Source: Mycobacterium barrassiae
GTDB lineage: Bacteria > Actinomycetota > Actinomycetes > Mycobacteriales > Mycobacteriaceae
Length of the DNA stretch: 64,000 bases
Direction: 5' to 3'
Assembly: GCF_025822765.1 (NCBI RefSeq)
Contig: NZ_JACKUK010000016.1
Span: forward strand, 188,458 to 252,457
Shown piece by piece: positions 7,575 to 15,385 of the stretch. Under the pieces are notes generated by a model, which did no database searches, had not been told where the DNA came from, and worked only from the letters and a program-made list of their open reading frames with translations. The translations under genes and the position numbers were made by a program. Each line of letters opens with the position of its first letter. Position 1 is the first letter of the stretch.

Positions 7575-8000
7575 GTGGACGCCGATAAAGCGCAGATCTC
7601 GGAGGTTTTGATCCGGTACGCCACCGGAATCGACTTCAAGGACTGGGCGCTCCTGCGCACCTGCTGGACCGACGACGTCGACTGTGATTACGGCGAGGTA
7701 GGACGGTATTCGGGCATCGACGCCATCTCCGGGTTGATGGAACAGCTTCACGCGTCGATGGGGCCCACCTATCACCGGCTGTCCAACTTCACGATCACCG
7801 TCGACGGCGATCGCGCAACGGCCAAGTCCTACGTCTACGCCCATCTGCAGGCGGTGCGCGACGATCCGGCCAGTTGGGTTGAGGCCCTTGGCCATTACGA
7901 CGACGAACTCGTCCGCACATCCGACGGATGGCGCATCGGCAAGCGCACCACCCATATCGCGCGGGTGCAGTCCGGGGTCACGCCGGCGCCGCAGCGATGA
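7575..8000 (+). CDS. SnoaL-like / NTF2-fold protein
   Basis: 141 residues, the length of single-domain SnoaL_4 proteins. The N-terminus (ISEVLIRYATGIDFKDWALLRTCWTDD) is the standard helical start of that fold, followed by the curved sheet with TYHRLSNFTITVDGDRATAKSYV. Family members are small dehydratases, isomerases or hydroxylating subunits acting on ring substrates. The GTG start is probably leaderless (see promoter 7541-7568). Its TGA overlaps the ATG of the VOC gene (ATGA), so the two are translationally coupled and probably act on the same intermediate. The exact reaction is unknown. Confidence 0.87.
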   Translation: MDADKAQISEVLIRYATGIDFKDWALLRTCWTDDVDCDYGEVGRYSGIDAISGLMEQLHASMGPTYHRLSNFTITVDGDRATAKSYVYAHLQAVRDDPASWVEALGHYDDELVRTSDGWRIGKRTTHIARVQSGVTPAPQR

Positions 8001-8548
8001 CGGAGGACCTCGCACCCGACCGCCTCGCGAGGACGCTGCCGGGCGCGATCCGCCAGATCGGATACATCGTCGACGACATCGACGCCGCGCTCGCTGCGTG
8101 GGTGGACTTGGGCGTCGGTCCGTGGTTCGTCATGCGCGGCATTCCGATCCGTGCGACCTACCGCGGGCAGCGTTGTGCGACCACGATCTCGATGGCGCTG
8201 GCCAATAGCGGAGAGATGCAGCTCGAGCTGATCCAGCAGGAGGACGACACTCCGAGCATCTACACCGAGTTTCTTCAGGATCACGGTCCCGGGTGCCACC
8301 AATTGGCTTACTGGACCGAGGATTTCGAGGCCACCATGGCATCGGTGCGGGATGCCGGCTGGCCGATCGTGTGGCTCGGTGACGAGGACGTCGGAACTCG
8401 GTTCGCCTACGTCGAGCCGCCTAACAGCCCGGCTCGGGTCATCGAGATCATGGAAAACAACGAAATCACCGCGGGCATGGGCAAATTCGTCCGCGATGCC
8501 GCTGCCGACTGGGATGGCAGCGATCCCATTCGCGTCCTTGGCGGCTGA
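7997..8548 (+). CDS. VOC-superfamily (glyoxalase/epimerase-like) protein
   Basis: 183 residues from the ATG that overlaps the previous stop. It has two beta-alpha-beta-beta-beta modules: IRQIGYIVDDIDAALAAWVDLGVGPW near the start and GCHQLAYWTEDFEATMASVRDAGW in the middle. Likely metal ligands are the His in GCHQLAY and the Glu residues in LELIQ and VIEIME. Related proteins include methylmalonyl-CoA epimerase and glyoxalase-type isomerases. It is co-transcribed with the SnoaL-like protein and ends 5 bp before the convergent enoyl-CoA hydratase gene. Probably an isomerase or lyase in the same catabolic route. Confidence 0.88.
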   Translation: MTEDLAPDRLARTLPGAIRQIGYIVDDIDAALAAWVDLGVGPWFVMRGIPIRATYRGQRCATTISMALANSGEMQLELIQQEDDTPSIYTEFLQDHGPGCHQLAYWTEDFEATMASVRDAGWPIVWLGDEDVGTRFAYVEPPNSPARVIEIMENNEITAGMGKFVRDAAADWDGSDPIRVLGG

Positions 8549-8553
8549 GCGGC

Positions 8554-9270
8554 CTACTTGCCGCGTTTCATCACCTTGTCGGCGGCGGCCCAGTGTTCGT
8601 CGGATACCCACAGGCGGGCAAACGCCGCGACGGCCTCGGTGGTCGTCGCACCCTTCATGACCCGCTTGATCTCGCCTGCAGGGCGGCTGGCCAAAGCGCG
8701 GGCGAGGTCGCGCCAGCCGTCGTCGAAGGACGCGCGCGGTAGGACCCGTTGCACCAGGCCGATGCGTTCGGCCTCCGCGGCGTCGATGATCGTGCCCGTG
8801 CCTGCGAGCAGCAGGGCCTTGCTGTAGCCGACCAGGGCAACCAACCTTTCGGCTCCGCCCCACGCCGGCATTATCTCCAGCGCCACCTGGTTGAAGCCGA
8901 TCTTGATGTCGTCGGCGGCCACCCGGACGTCGGCCGACACCGCGAACTCCGCGCCGCCGCCCAGCGCGTGCCCATTGAGCGCGGCGATCGTCGGCCCGGG
9001 AAAGCCTGCAATCCGATCGCAGATGGTCCGCATCCGGAACGCCATCCCCGACGCCTCGAGTTCGGTGCGCAGTGCGCTGAGTTCCTTGAGATCGCCACCC
9101 GACACGAAGGCGCGGTCGCCGGCCCCCGTGATGACGAGCGCGCGCGCACCATCGGCGCCGTCGAGCGCCTTCTCCAGCTGGTCCATGGCCTCCAGGGAGA
9201 TGGCGTTACGCGCATGCGGTCGATCGACGGTGATGACCGCCAGTCCGTCGTTCACCTCCAGATCAACCAT
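8554..9270 (-). CDS. Enoyl-CoA hydratase/isomerase (crotonase family)
   Basis: 238 residues from the ATG at 9270, which has GGAGA upstream; the longer open frame is an artefact. Crotonase signatures are RPHARNAISLEAMDQL, the first oxyanion-hole segment FVSGGDLKEL, and the second, NGHALGGGAEFAVSADVRVA. It is somewhat short for the family (about 255), with a trimmed C-terminus. It would hydrate a 2-enoyl-CoA or shift a double bond. It is divergent from the acyl-CoA synthetase, and operator B lies between the two starts, so both are probably regulated together. Confidence 0.93.
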   Translation of the reverse strand: MVDLEVNDGLAVITVDRPHARNAISLEAMDQLEKALDGADGARALVITGAGDRAFVSGGDLKELSALRTELEASGMAFRMRTICDRIAGFPGPTIAALNGHALGGGAEFAVSADVRVAADDIKIGFNQVALEIMPAWGGAERLVALVGYSKALLLAGTGTIIDAAEAERIGLVQRVLPRASFDDGWRDLARALASRPAGEIKRVMKGATTTEAVAAFARLWVSDEHWAAADKVMKRGK

Positions 9271-9297
9271 CACTCGTTCTCCGTCTCCGGTATTGGC

Positions 9298-9316
9298 ATT
9301 CTCCCTAGCGGAGAAT
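9298..9316. promoter_or_regulatory. Candidate operator B in the divergent hydratase/synthetase promoter
   Basis: ATTCTC (9298-9303), seven bases containing CTAG, and GAGAAT (9311-9316): a perfect 6-bp inverted repeat in the 81-bp gap between divergent genes. It is flanked by ggc on the left and agc on the right, exactly as at site A. Confidence 0.6.
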
Positions 9317-9351
9317 AGCATCGGGCGCGACGCGGAGGTGTAGCCAAGTTC

Positions 9352-10881
9352 ATGCGAAACATCCCTGATGAGCTGACCAAAAGGTATCTGGCGGAAGGGT
9401 GGTGGACAGAGGAGACGCTCGGCGATCTGGTGGCCGACGGGCTGGCAGCAAATCCGACGACGGGCTTCTACGTGCACTCCGCGGTGCGGCCCTACTCCGG
9501 CACCTTCGGTGACGTCGAAATCGAGGCACGAAGGCTGGCGGCGGGGCTGTGCTCGCGCGGCGTCGGCGCGGGTGACGTCGTCGCCATCCAACTGCCCAAC
9601 TGGATGGAGGCCGCCGCGGCGTTCTGGGCCTCCACATTCCTGGGCGCGGTCGTCGTACCGATCGTGCACTTCTATGGCCGCAAGGAACTCGCCCACATCA
9701 TGGCGACGGCCCGACCCAAGGTCTTCATCACCACCGCGGAGTTCGGCCGGATGACATTCCAGGCCGACCTGTGTGCCGACGTGCCGATCGTCGCCCTGGT
9801 CGGCGAGACCTATGACGACCTCCTCGCCGAAGAGCCGATGGCCGGAACCGTCGCCGCCGACCCTGCGAGCCCCGCGCTCATCGCCTTCACCTCGGGCACC
9901 ACGAGCAATCCCAAAGGAGTCATCCACAGCCATCAGACGCTGGCCTTCGAGACGCGGCAGCTGCTCGAGAACTATCCGCCGGACCGGGGCAGGCAGTTGA
10001 CCGCCACTCCGGTGGGACATTTCATCGGAATGCTCGGCGCCTTCCTCATCCCGGTGCTCGAAGGCGCACCCATCGATCTGTGCGACGTGTGGGACCCGGG
10101 CCGGGTCCTTCAGCTGATCGAACGCGACGGATTGTCCATCGGCGGCGGCCCGCCGTACTTCGTGACCAGCGTGCTGGACCACCCGGACTGCACGCCGGAA
10201 CACATCCGACACTTCACCACCGTGGGACTGGGCGGCTCGACCGTGCCGGCCGCGGTGACCCGTCGGCTGGCCGATCTCGGAATGTTCGTGTTCCGCTCCT
10301 ACGGCAGCACCGAGCATCCGTCGATCACCGGATCGCGTCGCACCGCACCTGAGGACAAGCGGTTGTTCACCGACGGCGACGTCCGGCCCGGGGTCGAGAT
10401 CCGGCTGGGGCCCGACGGCGAGATCTTCAGCCGTGGACCCGATCTGTGCCTCGGGTACACCGACGACGCGCTGACCGAGCAGGCGTTCGACGACGACGGT
10501 TGGTACCGCACGGGTGACGTTGGGGTGTTGGACGACGACGGCTATCTCACCATCACCGACCGCAAGGCCGACGTGATCATCCGCGGCGGCGAGAACATCA
10601 GCGCCCTCGAGGTCGAGGAGGTGCTGCTCGGGATGCCCGCCGTCGTGGAAGCCGTGGTGGTCGCGGTACCCGACAACCGCTTGGGTGAGCGTGCGGCAGC
10701 GGTGCTGCGGCTGCGCGACGGCAGCCAGATGCCGACACTGGACGAGGTGCGTGACCACTTCAAGGCCTCAGGTGTCGCGGTCCAGAAGTGGCCGGAAGAG
10801 CTGCATCGGGTCGAGGACTTTCCGCGCACCGCGAGCGGCAAGGTGCAGAAGTTTCGGGTCCGCCAAAACCTGCGGGGATGA
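9352..10881 (+). CDS. Acyl-CoA synthetase (ANL superfamily, FadD-type)
   Basis: 509 residues. It has the ANL core motifs: P-loop TSGTTSNPKG (about residue 183), FRSYGSTEHPSITGS for acyl and AMP binding, the hinge-region YRTGDVGVLDDDGYLTITDR, and the C-terminal GGENISALEVEEVL with the catalytic Lys in TASGKVQKF. It activates a carboxylic acid with ATP and CoA. The ATG lies 6 nt after TAGCCA and 13 nt from GGAGG, so a leaderless start is possible. It probably primes a substrate of the same pathway as the divergent hydratase. Chain or ring specificity cannot be read. Confidence 0.93.
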   Translation: MRNIPDELTKRYLAEGWWTEETLGDLVADGLAANPTTGFYVHSAVRPYSGTFGDVEIEARRLAAGLCSRGVGAGDVVAIQLPNWMEAAAAFWASTFLGAVVVPIVHFYGRKELAHIMATARPKVFITTAEFGRMTFQADLCADVPIVALVGETYDDLLAEEPMAGTVAADPASPALIAFTSGTTSNPKGVIHSHQTLAFETRQLLENYPPDRGRQLTATPVGHFIGMLGAFLIPVLEGAPIDLCDVWDPGRVLQLIERDGLSIGGGPPYFVTSVLDHPDCTPEHIRHFTTVGLGGSTVPAAVTRRLADLGMFVFRSYGSTEHPSITGSRRTAPEDKRLFTDGDVRPGVEIRLGPDGEIFSRGPDLCLGYTDDALTEQAFDDDGWYRTGDVGVLDDDGYLTITDRKADVIIRGGENISALEVEEVLLGMPAVVEAVVVAVPDNRLGERAAAVLRLRDGSQMPTLDEVRDHFKASGVAVQKWPEELHRVEDFPRTASGKVQKFRVRQNLRG

Positions 10882-10947
10882 ATGGCTGGCCAGAGTGTGA
10901 GAACGTCATTACCACTCCGGCCCAAAACCTTGTTACGGTGGCATCAG

Positions 10948-10962
10948 GAGAATAGGATTCTC
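10948..10962. promoter_or_regulatory. Candidate operator C upstream of the amidohydrolase unit
   Basis: GAGAATAGGATTCTC is a perfect 15-bp palindrome (6-bp arms, 3-bp spacer). A degraded third half-site GATAAG follows after seven bases. It lies 22 bp before the ATG at 10985, ahead of the AAGGAG ribosome site. Confidence 0.65.
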
Positions 10963-10984
10963 GTAAGAGGATAAGGAGTCTTTC

Positions 10985-12175
10985 ATGGGTCAGCTTTCGC
11001 ACCGGGTCGACATTCCGTTTCCGCTGTTCGACGCCGACAACCACCTGTATGAGCCGCCAGAGGCGATGACGAAGTACCTGCCCAAGGAGTACAAGGACGT
11101 CGTCCAGTACGTCGAGGTCAACGGGCGCACCAAGATCGCGCTGAAGGGCCAGATCAGCAACTACATTCCGAATCCCACCTTCTCGGTGGTCGCCAAGCCT
11201 GGCGCCTGGGAGGAGTACTTCAAGTTCGGCAACCCGGAGGGCAAGAGCAAGCGCGAGCTGTTCGGTGAGCCGATGCGCGCCATTCCGGCCTTCTTCGAGC
11301 CCGAGCCGCGCATCGAGAAGATGAACGAGCTGGGTATCGACCGCTCGCTGATGTTCCCGACGCTCGCCAGCCTGATCGAGGAGCGGCTGTCCGACGACCC
11401 GGTCGCCATCCACGTGCTCATCCACTCGCTGAACCAGTGGCTGGACGAGGTTTGGGGCTTCAACTACCAGAACCGCATCTTCACCACCCCCGTGATCACG
11501 CTGCCCATCGTCGAGAAGGCCATCGAGGAACTGGAGTGGGCGGTCAAGCGTGGTGCGCGCGCCATCCTCATCCGGCCGGCTCCGGTGCCCGGGTTCCGCG
11601 GACCACGGTCGTTCGCGCTGCCCGAGTTCGACCCCTTCTGGGAGCGCGTCGTGCACCACGACGTGTTCGTCGGCATGCACTCCTCCGACAGTGGTTACTC
11701 GCGCTACACCTCCGAGTGGGACGGCCAGGCGCAGGAGATGCTGCCGTTCCAGACCAATGCCATGTCGATCCTCAACGAGTGGCGCCCGATCCAGGATGCG
11801 GTGGCATCGTGGGTGATTCACGGTGCGCTGTTCCGGCACCCGAAGCTGAAGGTCGGCATCGTCGAGGCCGGGTCGAAGTGGATGTTCCCGCTGCTGGACT
11901 CGATGGCCGAGGTCTACAAGAAGGCGCCCGAGGCCTTCCTGGGCAACCCGATCGAGGAGATCAAGAACCGCATCTATGTCAGCCCGTTCTACGAGGAGGG
12001 CATCGACGACCTGATCAACCTGATCGGTGTGGACCAGGTGCTGTACGGCTCCGATTGGCCGCACCCTGAGGGGCTGGCCGAGCCGACGCACTACGTGACC
12101 GCGCTCGAGCACCTCTCGATGGAGGACCAGGCGAAGATCATGGGCGGCAACCTCGGTCGCCTCGTCACCGTGTGA
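10985..12175 (+). CDS. Amidohydrolase-family (amidohydrolase_2) metal-dependent hydrolase or decarboxylase
   Basis: 396 residues, ATG preceded by AAGGAG. The TIM-barrel amidohydrolase_2 signature is present: DADNHLYEP at the N-terminus replaces the usual D-x-H-x-H metal site, HHDVFVGMHSSD supplies mid-protein His residues, and YGSDWPHPEG near residue 360 carries the conserved Asp. Relatives include 2-amino-3-carboxymuconate semialdehyde decarboxylase and many hydrolases of ring-derived acids. Its stop overlaps the GTG of the following acyl-CoA synthetase (GTGA), so the two are coupled: a hydrolase or decarboxylase product is perhaps then ligated to CoA. Substrate unknown. Confidence 0.92.
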   Translation: MGQLSHRVDIPFPLFDADNHLYEPPEAMTKYLPKEYKDVVQYVEVNGRTKIALKGQISNYIPNPTFSVVAKPGAWEEYFKFGNPEGKSKRELFGEPMRAIPAFFEPEPRIEKMNELGIDRSLMFPTLASLIEERLSDDPVAIHVLIHSLNQWLDEVWGFNYQNRIFTTPVITLPIVEKAIEELEWAVKRGARAILIRPAPVPGFRGPRSFALPEFDPFWERVVHHDVFVGMHSSDSGYSRYTSEWDGQAQEMLPFQTNAMSILNEWRPIQDAVASWVIHGALFRHPKLKVGIVEAGSKWMFPLLDSMAEVYKKAPEAFLGNPIEEIKNRIYVSPFYEEGIDDLINLIGVDQVLYGSDWPHPEGLAEPTHYVTALEHLSMEDQAKIMGGNLGRLVTV

Positions 12176-13635
12176 CAGGTAGCCAATCTTGGGAGACCAT
12201 CCCCGAGATGGTCTTGAGCGCGGCGGACCGCTTCGGCGATGCGGAAGCGGTCGTCGACGGTCCGCTGCGCCTCACCTTCGCCGAGGTTGTCGATCGGATT
12301 CGCTGTGCGGCAGGCGCTTTCGCCCAATTCGGTATCGCCAAGGGCGATCGGGTAGCCGTCTGGGCGCCGAATTCCGCGGAATGGATCATCGCTGCCTTCG
12401 GCATCATGACGGCCGGTGCGGTGCTGGTTCCGGTGAACACGCGGTTCAAGGCGGACGAAGCCGGCGACATCATCGTCCGCAGCGGAGCCAAGGCCGTGAT
12501 GATCCAAAAGGGTTTCCTGGATCAGGACTATGTCGCGCCTGAAGGCGTACCTGTGATCGATCTGAAGTCCGACTTCCTGTCCGGCGGTTCGCCGTTCGAG
12601 GCCGGCGGTCTGCGGGGCACGGACATCTCCGACATCATCTTCACCTCGGGCACAACGGGTCGGCCCAAGGGCGCCAAGATGAATCACCTCCAGACGCTGC
12701 GCGCCTACGAGGAATGGGCCACCCTCGCGGATCTCCGTGAGGGTGACCGCTATCTGATGATCAACCCGTACTTCCACACGTTCGGGTTGAAGGCGGGCCT
12801 GGTCGCGTCGTTCCTGCGTGGTGCCACGATGGTGCCGCTGGCGGTGTTCGACGTCGATCGAGTGGTGGAACTCGTTGAGGCCGAACGCATCACGATGTTG
12901 CCCGGGCCGCCGACGCTGTATCACTCGCTGTTGACGATCAGCGACAAATCCAAGCTGGCCTCCCTGCGCGCCGCGGTGACCGGTGCGGCGGACATCCCCG
13001 TCGAACTGATCCGGCGAATTCGTCACGACCTTCCGTTCCAGTCGCTGATGACGGGCTACGGTCTCACCGAGGCGGGCAACGTCACGCTGTCTCGGCCCGG
13101 TGACTCAGCCGAGGACGTCGCATGCACGGCGGGCCTGCCGTGCGAAGGCGTCGAGGTCCGCATCGCAGATGACGGCGAGGTGTTGGTGCGCGGCTACAAC
13201 GTCATGCAGGGATACCTCGACGACCCCGTCGCGACCGCCGAGTCCATCGATCCGGACGGCTGGCTGCACACCGGCGATCTGGGCACGCTCGACGACGCGG
13301 GACGACTGCGGATCGTCGGGCGCAAGAAGGACATGTTCATCGTCGGCGGCTTCAACGCCTACCCCGCCGAGATCGAAGGCTTCCTCCTGGAGCATCCGGC
13401 TGTCGCGCAGGCCGCGGTCATCGGGGTGCCCGACGAGCGGATGGGGCAGGTGGGCAAAGCGTTCATCGTGACGAAGGAGGATGGGCCGGCGATCAGCGCG
13501 GCCGACCTCATCGAGTGGAGCCGAGGGCGAATGGCGGGATTCAAGGCGCCGCGGTATGTAGAGTTCCTCGACAAGCTGCCGTTGAACGCCACCGGCAAGG
13601 TGATGAAGGACGACTTGCTCAAACGACAGGGCTGA
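12172..13635 (+). CDS. Acyl-CoA synthetase, FadD3-like
   Basis: 487 residues from a GTG overlapping the amidohydrolase stop. ANL motifs: IIFTSGTTGRPKGAKMNH, MTGYGLTEAGNVTLS, WLHTGDLGTLDDAGRLRIVGR, GGFNAYPAEIEGFL and the C-terminal catalytic Lys in NATGKVMKDDL. Its overall style (INPYFHTFGLKAG, LPGPPTLYHSLL) is close to FadD3, which activates the steroid CD-ring propionate. A polycyclic or branched carboxylate is therefore a fair guess, but there is no cholesterol-gene context here. A 7-bp-arm hairpin follows the gene. Confidence 0.93.
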   Translation: MTGSQSWETIPEMVLSAADRFGDAEAVVDGPLRLTFAEVVDRIRCAAGAFAQFGIAKGDRVAVWAPNSAEWIIAAFGIMTAGAVLVPVNTRFKADEAGDIIVRSGAKAVMIQKGFLDQDYVAPEGVPVIDLKSDFLSGGSPFEAGGLRGTDISDIIFTSGTTGRPKGAKMNHLQTLRAYEEWATLADLREGDRYLMINPYFHTFGLKAGLVASFLRGATMVPLAVFDVDRVVELVEAERITMLPGPPTLYHSLLTISDKSKLASLRAAVTGAADIPVELIRRIRHDLPFQSLMTGYGLTEAGNVTLSRPGDSAEDVACTAGLPCEGVEVRIADDGEVLVRGYNVMQGYLDDPVATAESIDPDGWLHTGDLGTLDDAGRLRIVGRKKDMFIVGGFNAYPAEIEGFLLEHPAVAQAAVIGVPDERMGQVGKAFIVTKEDGPAISAADLIEWSRGRMAGFKAPRYVEFLDKLPLNATGKVMKDDLLKRQG

Positions 13636-13650
13636 GCGTGCTCACAGCGC

Positions 13651-13696
13651 GTAAATAGCATTTCCGCAGGAAGGGCGGCTTGATCCGGGCCTGCGG
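13651..13696. repeat. Hairpin after fadD; degenerate member of a palindromic repeat family
   Basis: Arms CCGCAGG (13664-13670) and CCTGCGG (13690-13696). The left flank, with aaatagcattt, resembles the arms of the larger palindromes at 36208-36264 and 52725-52781. It may also serve as the terminator of the amidohydrolase-fadD unit. Confidence 0.4.
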
Positions 13697-13730
13697 CGGG
13701 AGGGTATCGTCGCGGCGATACGCAAAAATG

Positions 13731-13745
13731 GAAAATGGCATTCTC
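13731..13745. promoter_or_regulatory. Candidate operator D upstream of the mas pair
   Basis: GAAAAT-ggc-ATTCTC, an N3 palindrome with one mismatch in six pairs to GAGAAT-N3-ATTCTC. It lies 34 bp before the GTG of the first mas gene. No N7 partner half-site follows. Confidence 0.5.
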
Positions 13746-13779
13746 ATGAGTAGTGGGCATAACGGACAAGGAGGTCGCC

Positions 13780-14694
13780 GTGCCGTCATTCAGGCGCCGC
13801 GCGTCAGCGACCGACACTGATCACGTCGAAGAACCGGCCGGCACGCTGGACGGCGCCGTGGACGAACGCGTCGCCGATGACGAAGTCGACGCGCTGACGT
13901 TGGCTGAGCAGGCCGAGGCCGAGGCGGCCGAGGCCGAAGCGCTCGCCGCCGCAGCGCGCGCGAGGGCGCGGGCGATCCGGCTACGTCGGGAAGCGGAGGA
14001 GGCCAAGAAGGCCAAGGAGGAGGCCGAGGCGGAGGCTGACTCGAAGGCCGAGGCCGACACCGTCGTCGCAGACCCGGACGATGCGACCGAAGCCGGCACC
14101 GATACGACTGAAGTCGAAGACAAGAAAAAGGACGACGTCGAAGAGAACGACGTCGAAGAGACAGAGGAAGACACGGAAGTCGCCGCGCCGAAGCGACGTC
14201 GGTGGAGTCTCGTCGTCAAGATCGTGGCGATGACGCTGGCGATTCTCGGCACCGTCGCACTCCTGGCCGCCAGCGGATACATGATCGTCCAGCACCGCAA
14301 AGAAACCGACCAGCAGAGGCTCAACGCGGAGTACCTCGCCGCGGGCCGGCAAAGTGTTGTGACGCTGATGTCGCTGGACTTCAACAAGGCCCAGGAAGAC
14401 GTGGATCGCATCATCGCGAACTCCACCGGACAGTTCAAAACCGACTTCGAGAATCAGGCCGAGGATTTCGTCAAGGTCGCCCAGGAGTCGAAGGTCGTCA
14501 CCGACGTCACCGTCACGGCGGCGGCCGTCGAGTCGATGACCCCGGACTCCGCCGTCGTGCTGGTGGCCGCAACCTCGCGCGTCACCAATGCCGCAGGCGC
14601 CAAACAGGAACCGCGCGCCTGGCGGCTGTCGGTCAACCTCGAGCGGGTCGACGACGGCCAGGTGAAGATGTCGAAAGTTGAGTTCGTACCGTGA
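13780..14694 (+). CDS. Mce-associated membrane protein (Mas/Mam type)
   Basis: 304 residues from the GTG at 13780, chosen because AAGGAGG ends 5 nt upstream; an in-frame GTG at 13753 is less likely. Residues 30-135 are a charged Ala/Glu/Lys/Asp coiled-coil-like cytoplasmic region. One membrane helix follows (LVVKIVAMTLAILGTVALLA) and then a roughly 130-residue external domain (YLAAGRQSVVTLMSLDF, FVKVAQESKVVTDVTVTAAAV). That is the layout of proteins downstream of mce operons that stabilise or accompany the Mce transporter. It overlaps the next mas gene by 4 bp (GTGA). Placed 12 kb from the mceF end, it may serve that transporter. Confidence 0.85.
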   Translation: MPSFRRRASATDTDHVEEPAGTLDGAVDERVADDEVDALTLAEQAEAEAAEAEALAAAARARARAIRLRREAEEAKKAKEEAEAEADSKAEADTVVADPDDATEAGTDTTEVEDKKKDDVEENDVEETEEDTEVAAPKRRRWSLVVKIVAMTLAILGTVALLAASGYMIVQHRKETDQQRLNAEYLAAGRQSVVTLMSLDFNKAQEDVDRIIANSTGQFKTDFENQAEDFVKVAQESKVVTDVTVTAAAVESMTPDSAVVLVAATSRVTNAAGAKQEPRAWRLSVNLERVDDGQVKMSKVEFVP

Positions 14695-15371
14695 GCACCG
14701 ACGAGAAGACGGCGAAGACAGCCGCGCCGGAAGACGAGTCCACGCTCGACGACAGCAGCGAAGCCGTCGAGATCACTGAGTCCGGCGAAATCACCGAGGA
14801 CTCAAAGGCGGACGACTCCGAGAAGACCGACAAGAAGGACAAGCCCGCCAGCCGCAAGATCGGAGACCGGCGCCTGCTCCGCGCGGCGCGTCGCAACCTC
14901 GGCGTCATCATCGTGGCGGCGGCACTCGTCATCTCGGCGGGACTCGCGACGGGTCTGTACTTCTTGCAGTACAAGCCCGACCAGGAGACCAATGCCGCTG
15001 CGGGCAACGTCGCACTGGAGGCAGCGAAGAACGGGACCGTCGCGCTGCTGTCGTACTCGCCGGACACGCTCGACCAGGACTTCGCCAACGCCAAGTCGAA
15101 ACTGACCGGTGACTTCCTTTCGTATTACACGCAATTCACCGAGCAGATCGTCACCCCGGCGGCCAAGGAGAAGCAGGTCAAGACCGTCGCCGTCGTCGTC
15201 CGGGCGGGAGTGATCGAGATACACCAGGACTCCGCAGTGGTGCTGGTGTTCATCAACCAGACGACCACCAGCAAGGAGAACCCGGATGGGGCGTTCGCCG
15301 CGAGCAGCGTCAAGGTCGGCTTGAAGAAGGTCGACGGCCGCTGGCTGATCTCCGCCTTCGACCCCGTATAG
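14691..15371 (+). CDS. Mce-associated membrane protein, second of the pair
   Basis: 226 residues, start overlapping the previous stop. Same plan as its neighbour: an acidic and lysine-rich N-terminal 60 residues, one membrane helix (NLGVIIVAAALVISAGLATGLYFL), then the Mas domain (KNGTVALLSYSPDTLDQDFANAKSKLTGDF, VKTVAVVVRAGVIEIHQDSAVVLVFINQ). The two probably form a heteromeric membrane component, as mas pairs do after mce operons. The IspD-like gene starts 14 bp downstream on the same strand. Confidence 0.85.
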   Translation: MSTDEKTAKTAAPEDESTLDDSSEAVEITESGEITEDSKADDSEKTDKKDKPASRKIGDRRLLRAARRNLGVIIVAAALVISAGLATGLYFLQYKPDQETNAAAGNVALEAAKNGTVALLSYSPDTLDQDFANAKSKLTGDFLSYYTQFTEQIVTPAAKEKQVKTVAVVVRAGVIEIHQDSAVVLVFINQTTTSKENPDGAFAASSVKVGLKKVDGRWLISAFDPV

Positions 15372-15385
15372 CGACGCGCGGATCA

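Noticed and set aside
8554-10758. 734-codon minus-strand frame over the hydratase and CoA synthetase
   Set aside because: Only the last 238 codons are the hydratase; the rest is antisense to the acyl-CoA synthetase.
10760-12112. 450-codon minus-strand frame over the amidohydrolase
   Set aside because: Antisense shadow of a gene with clear amidohydrolase motifs and a ribosome site.
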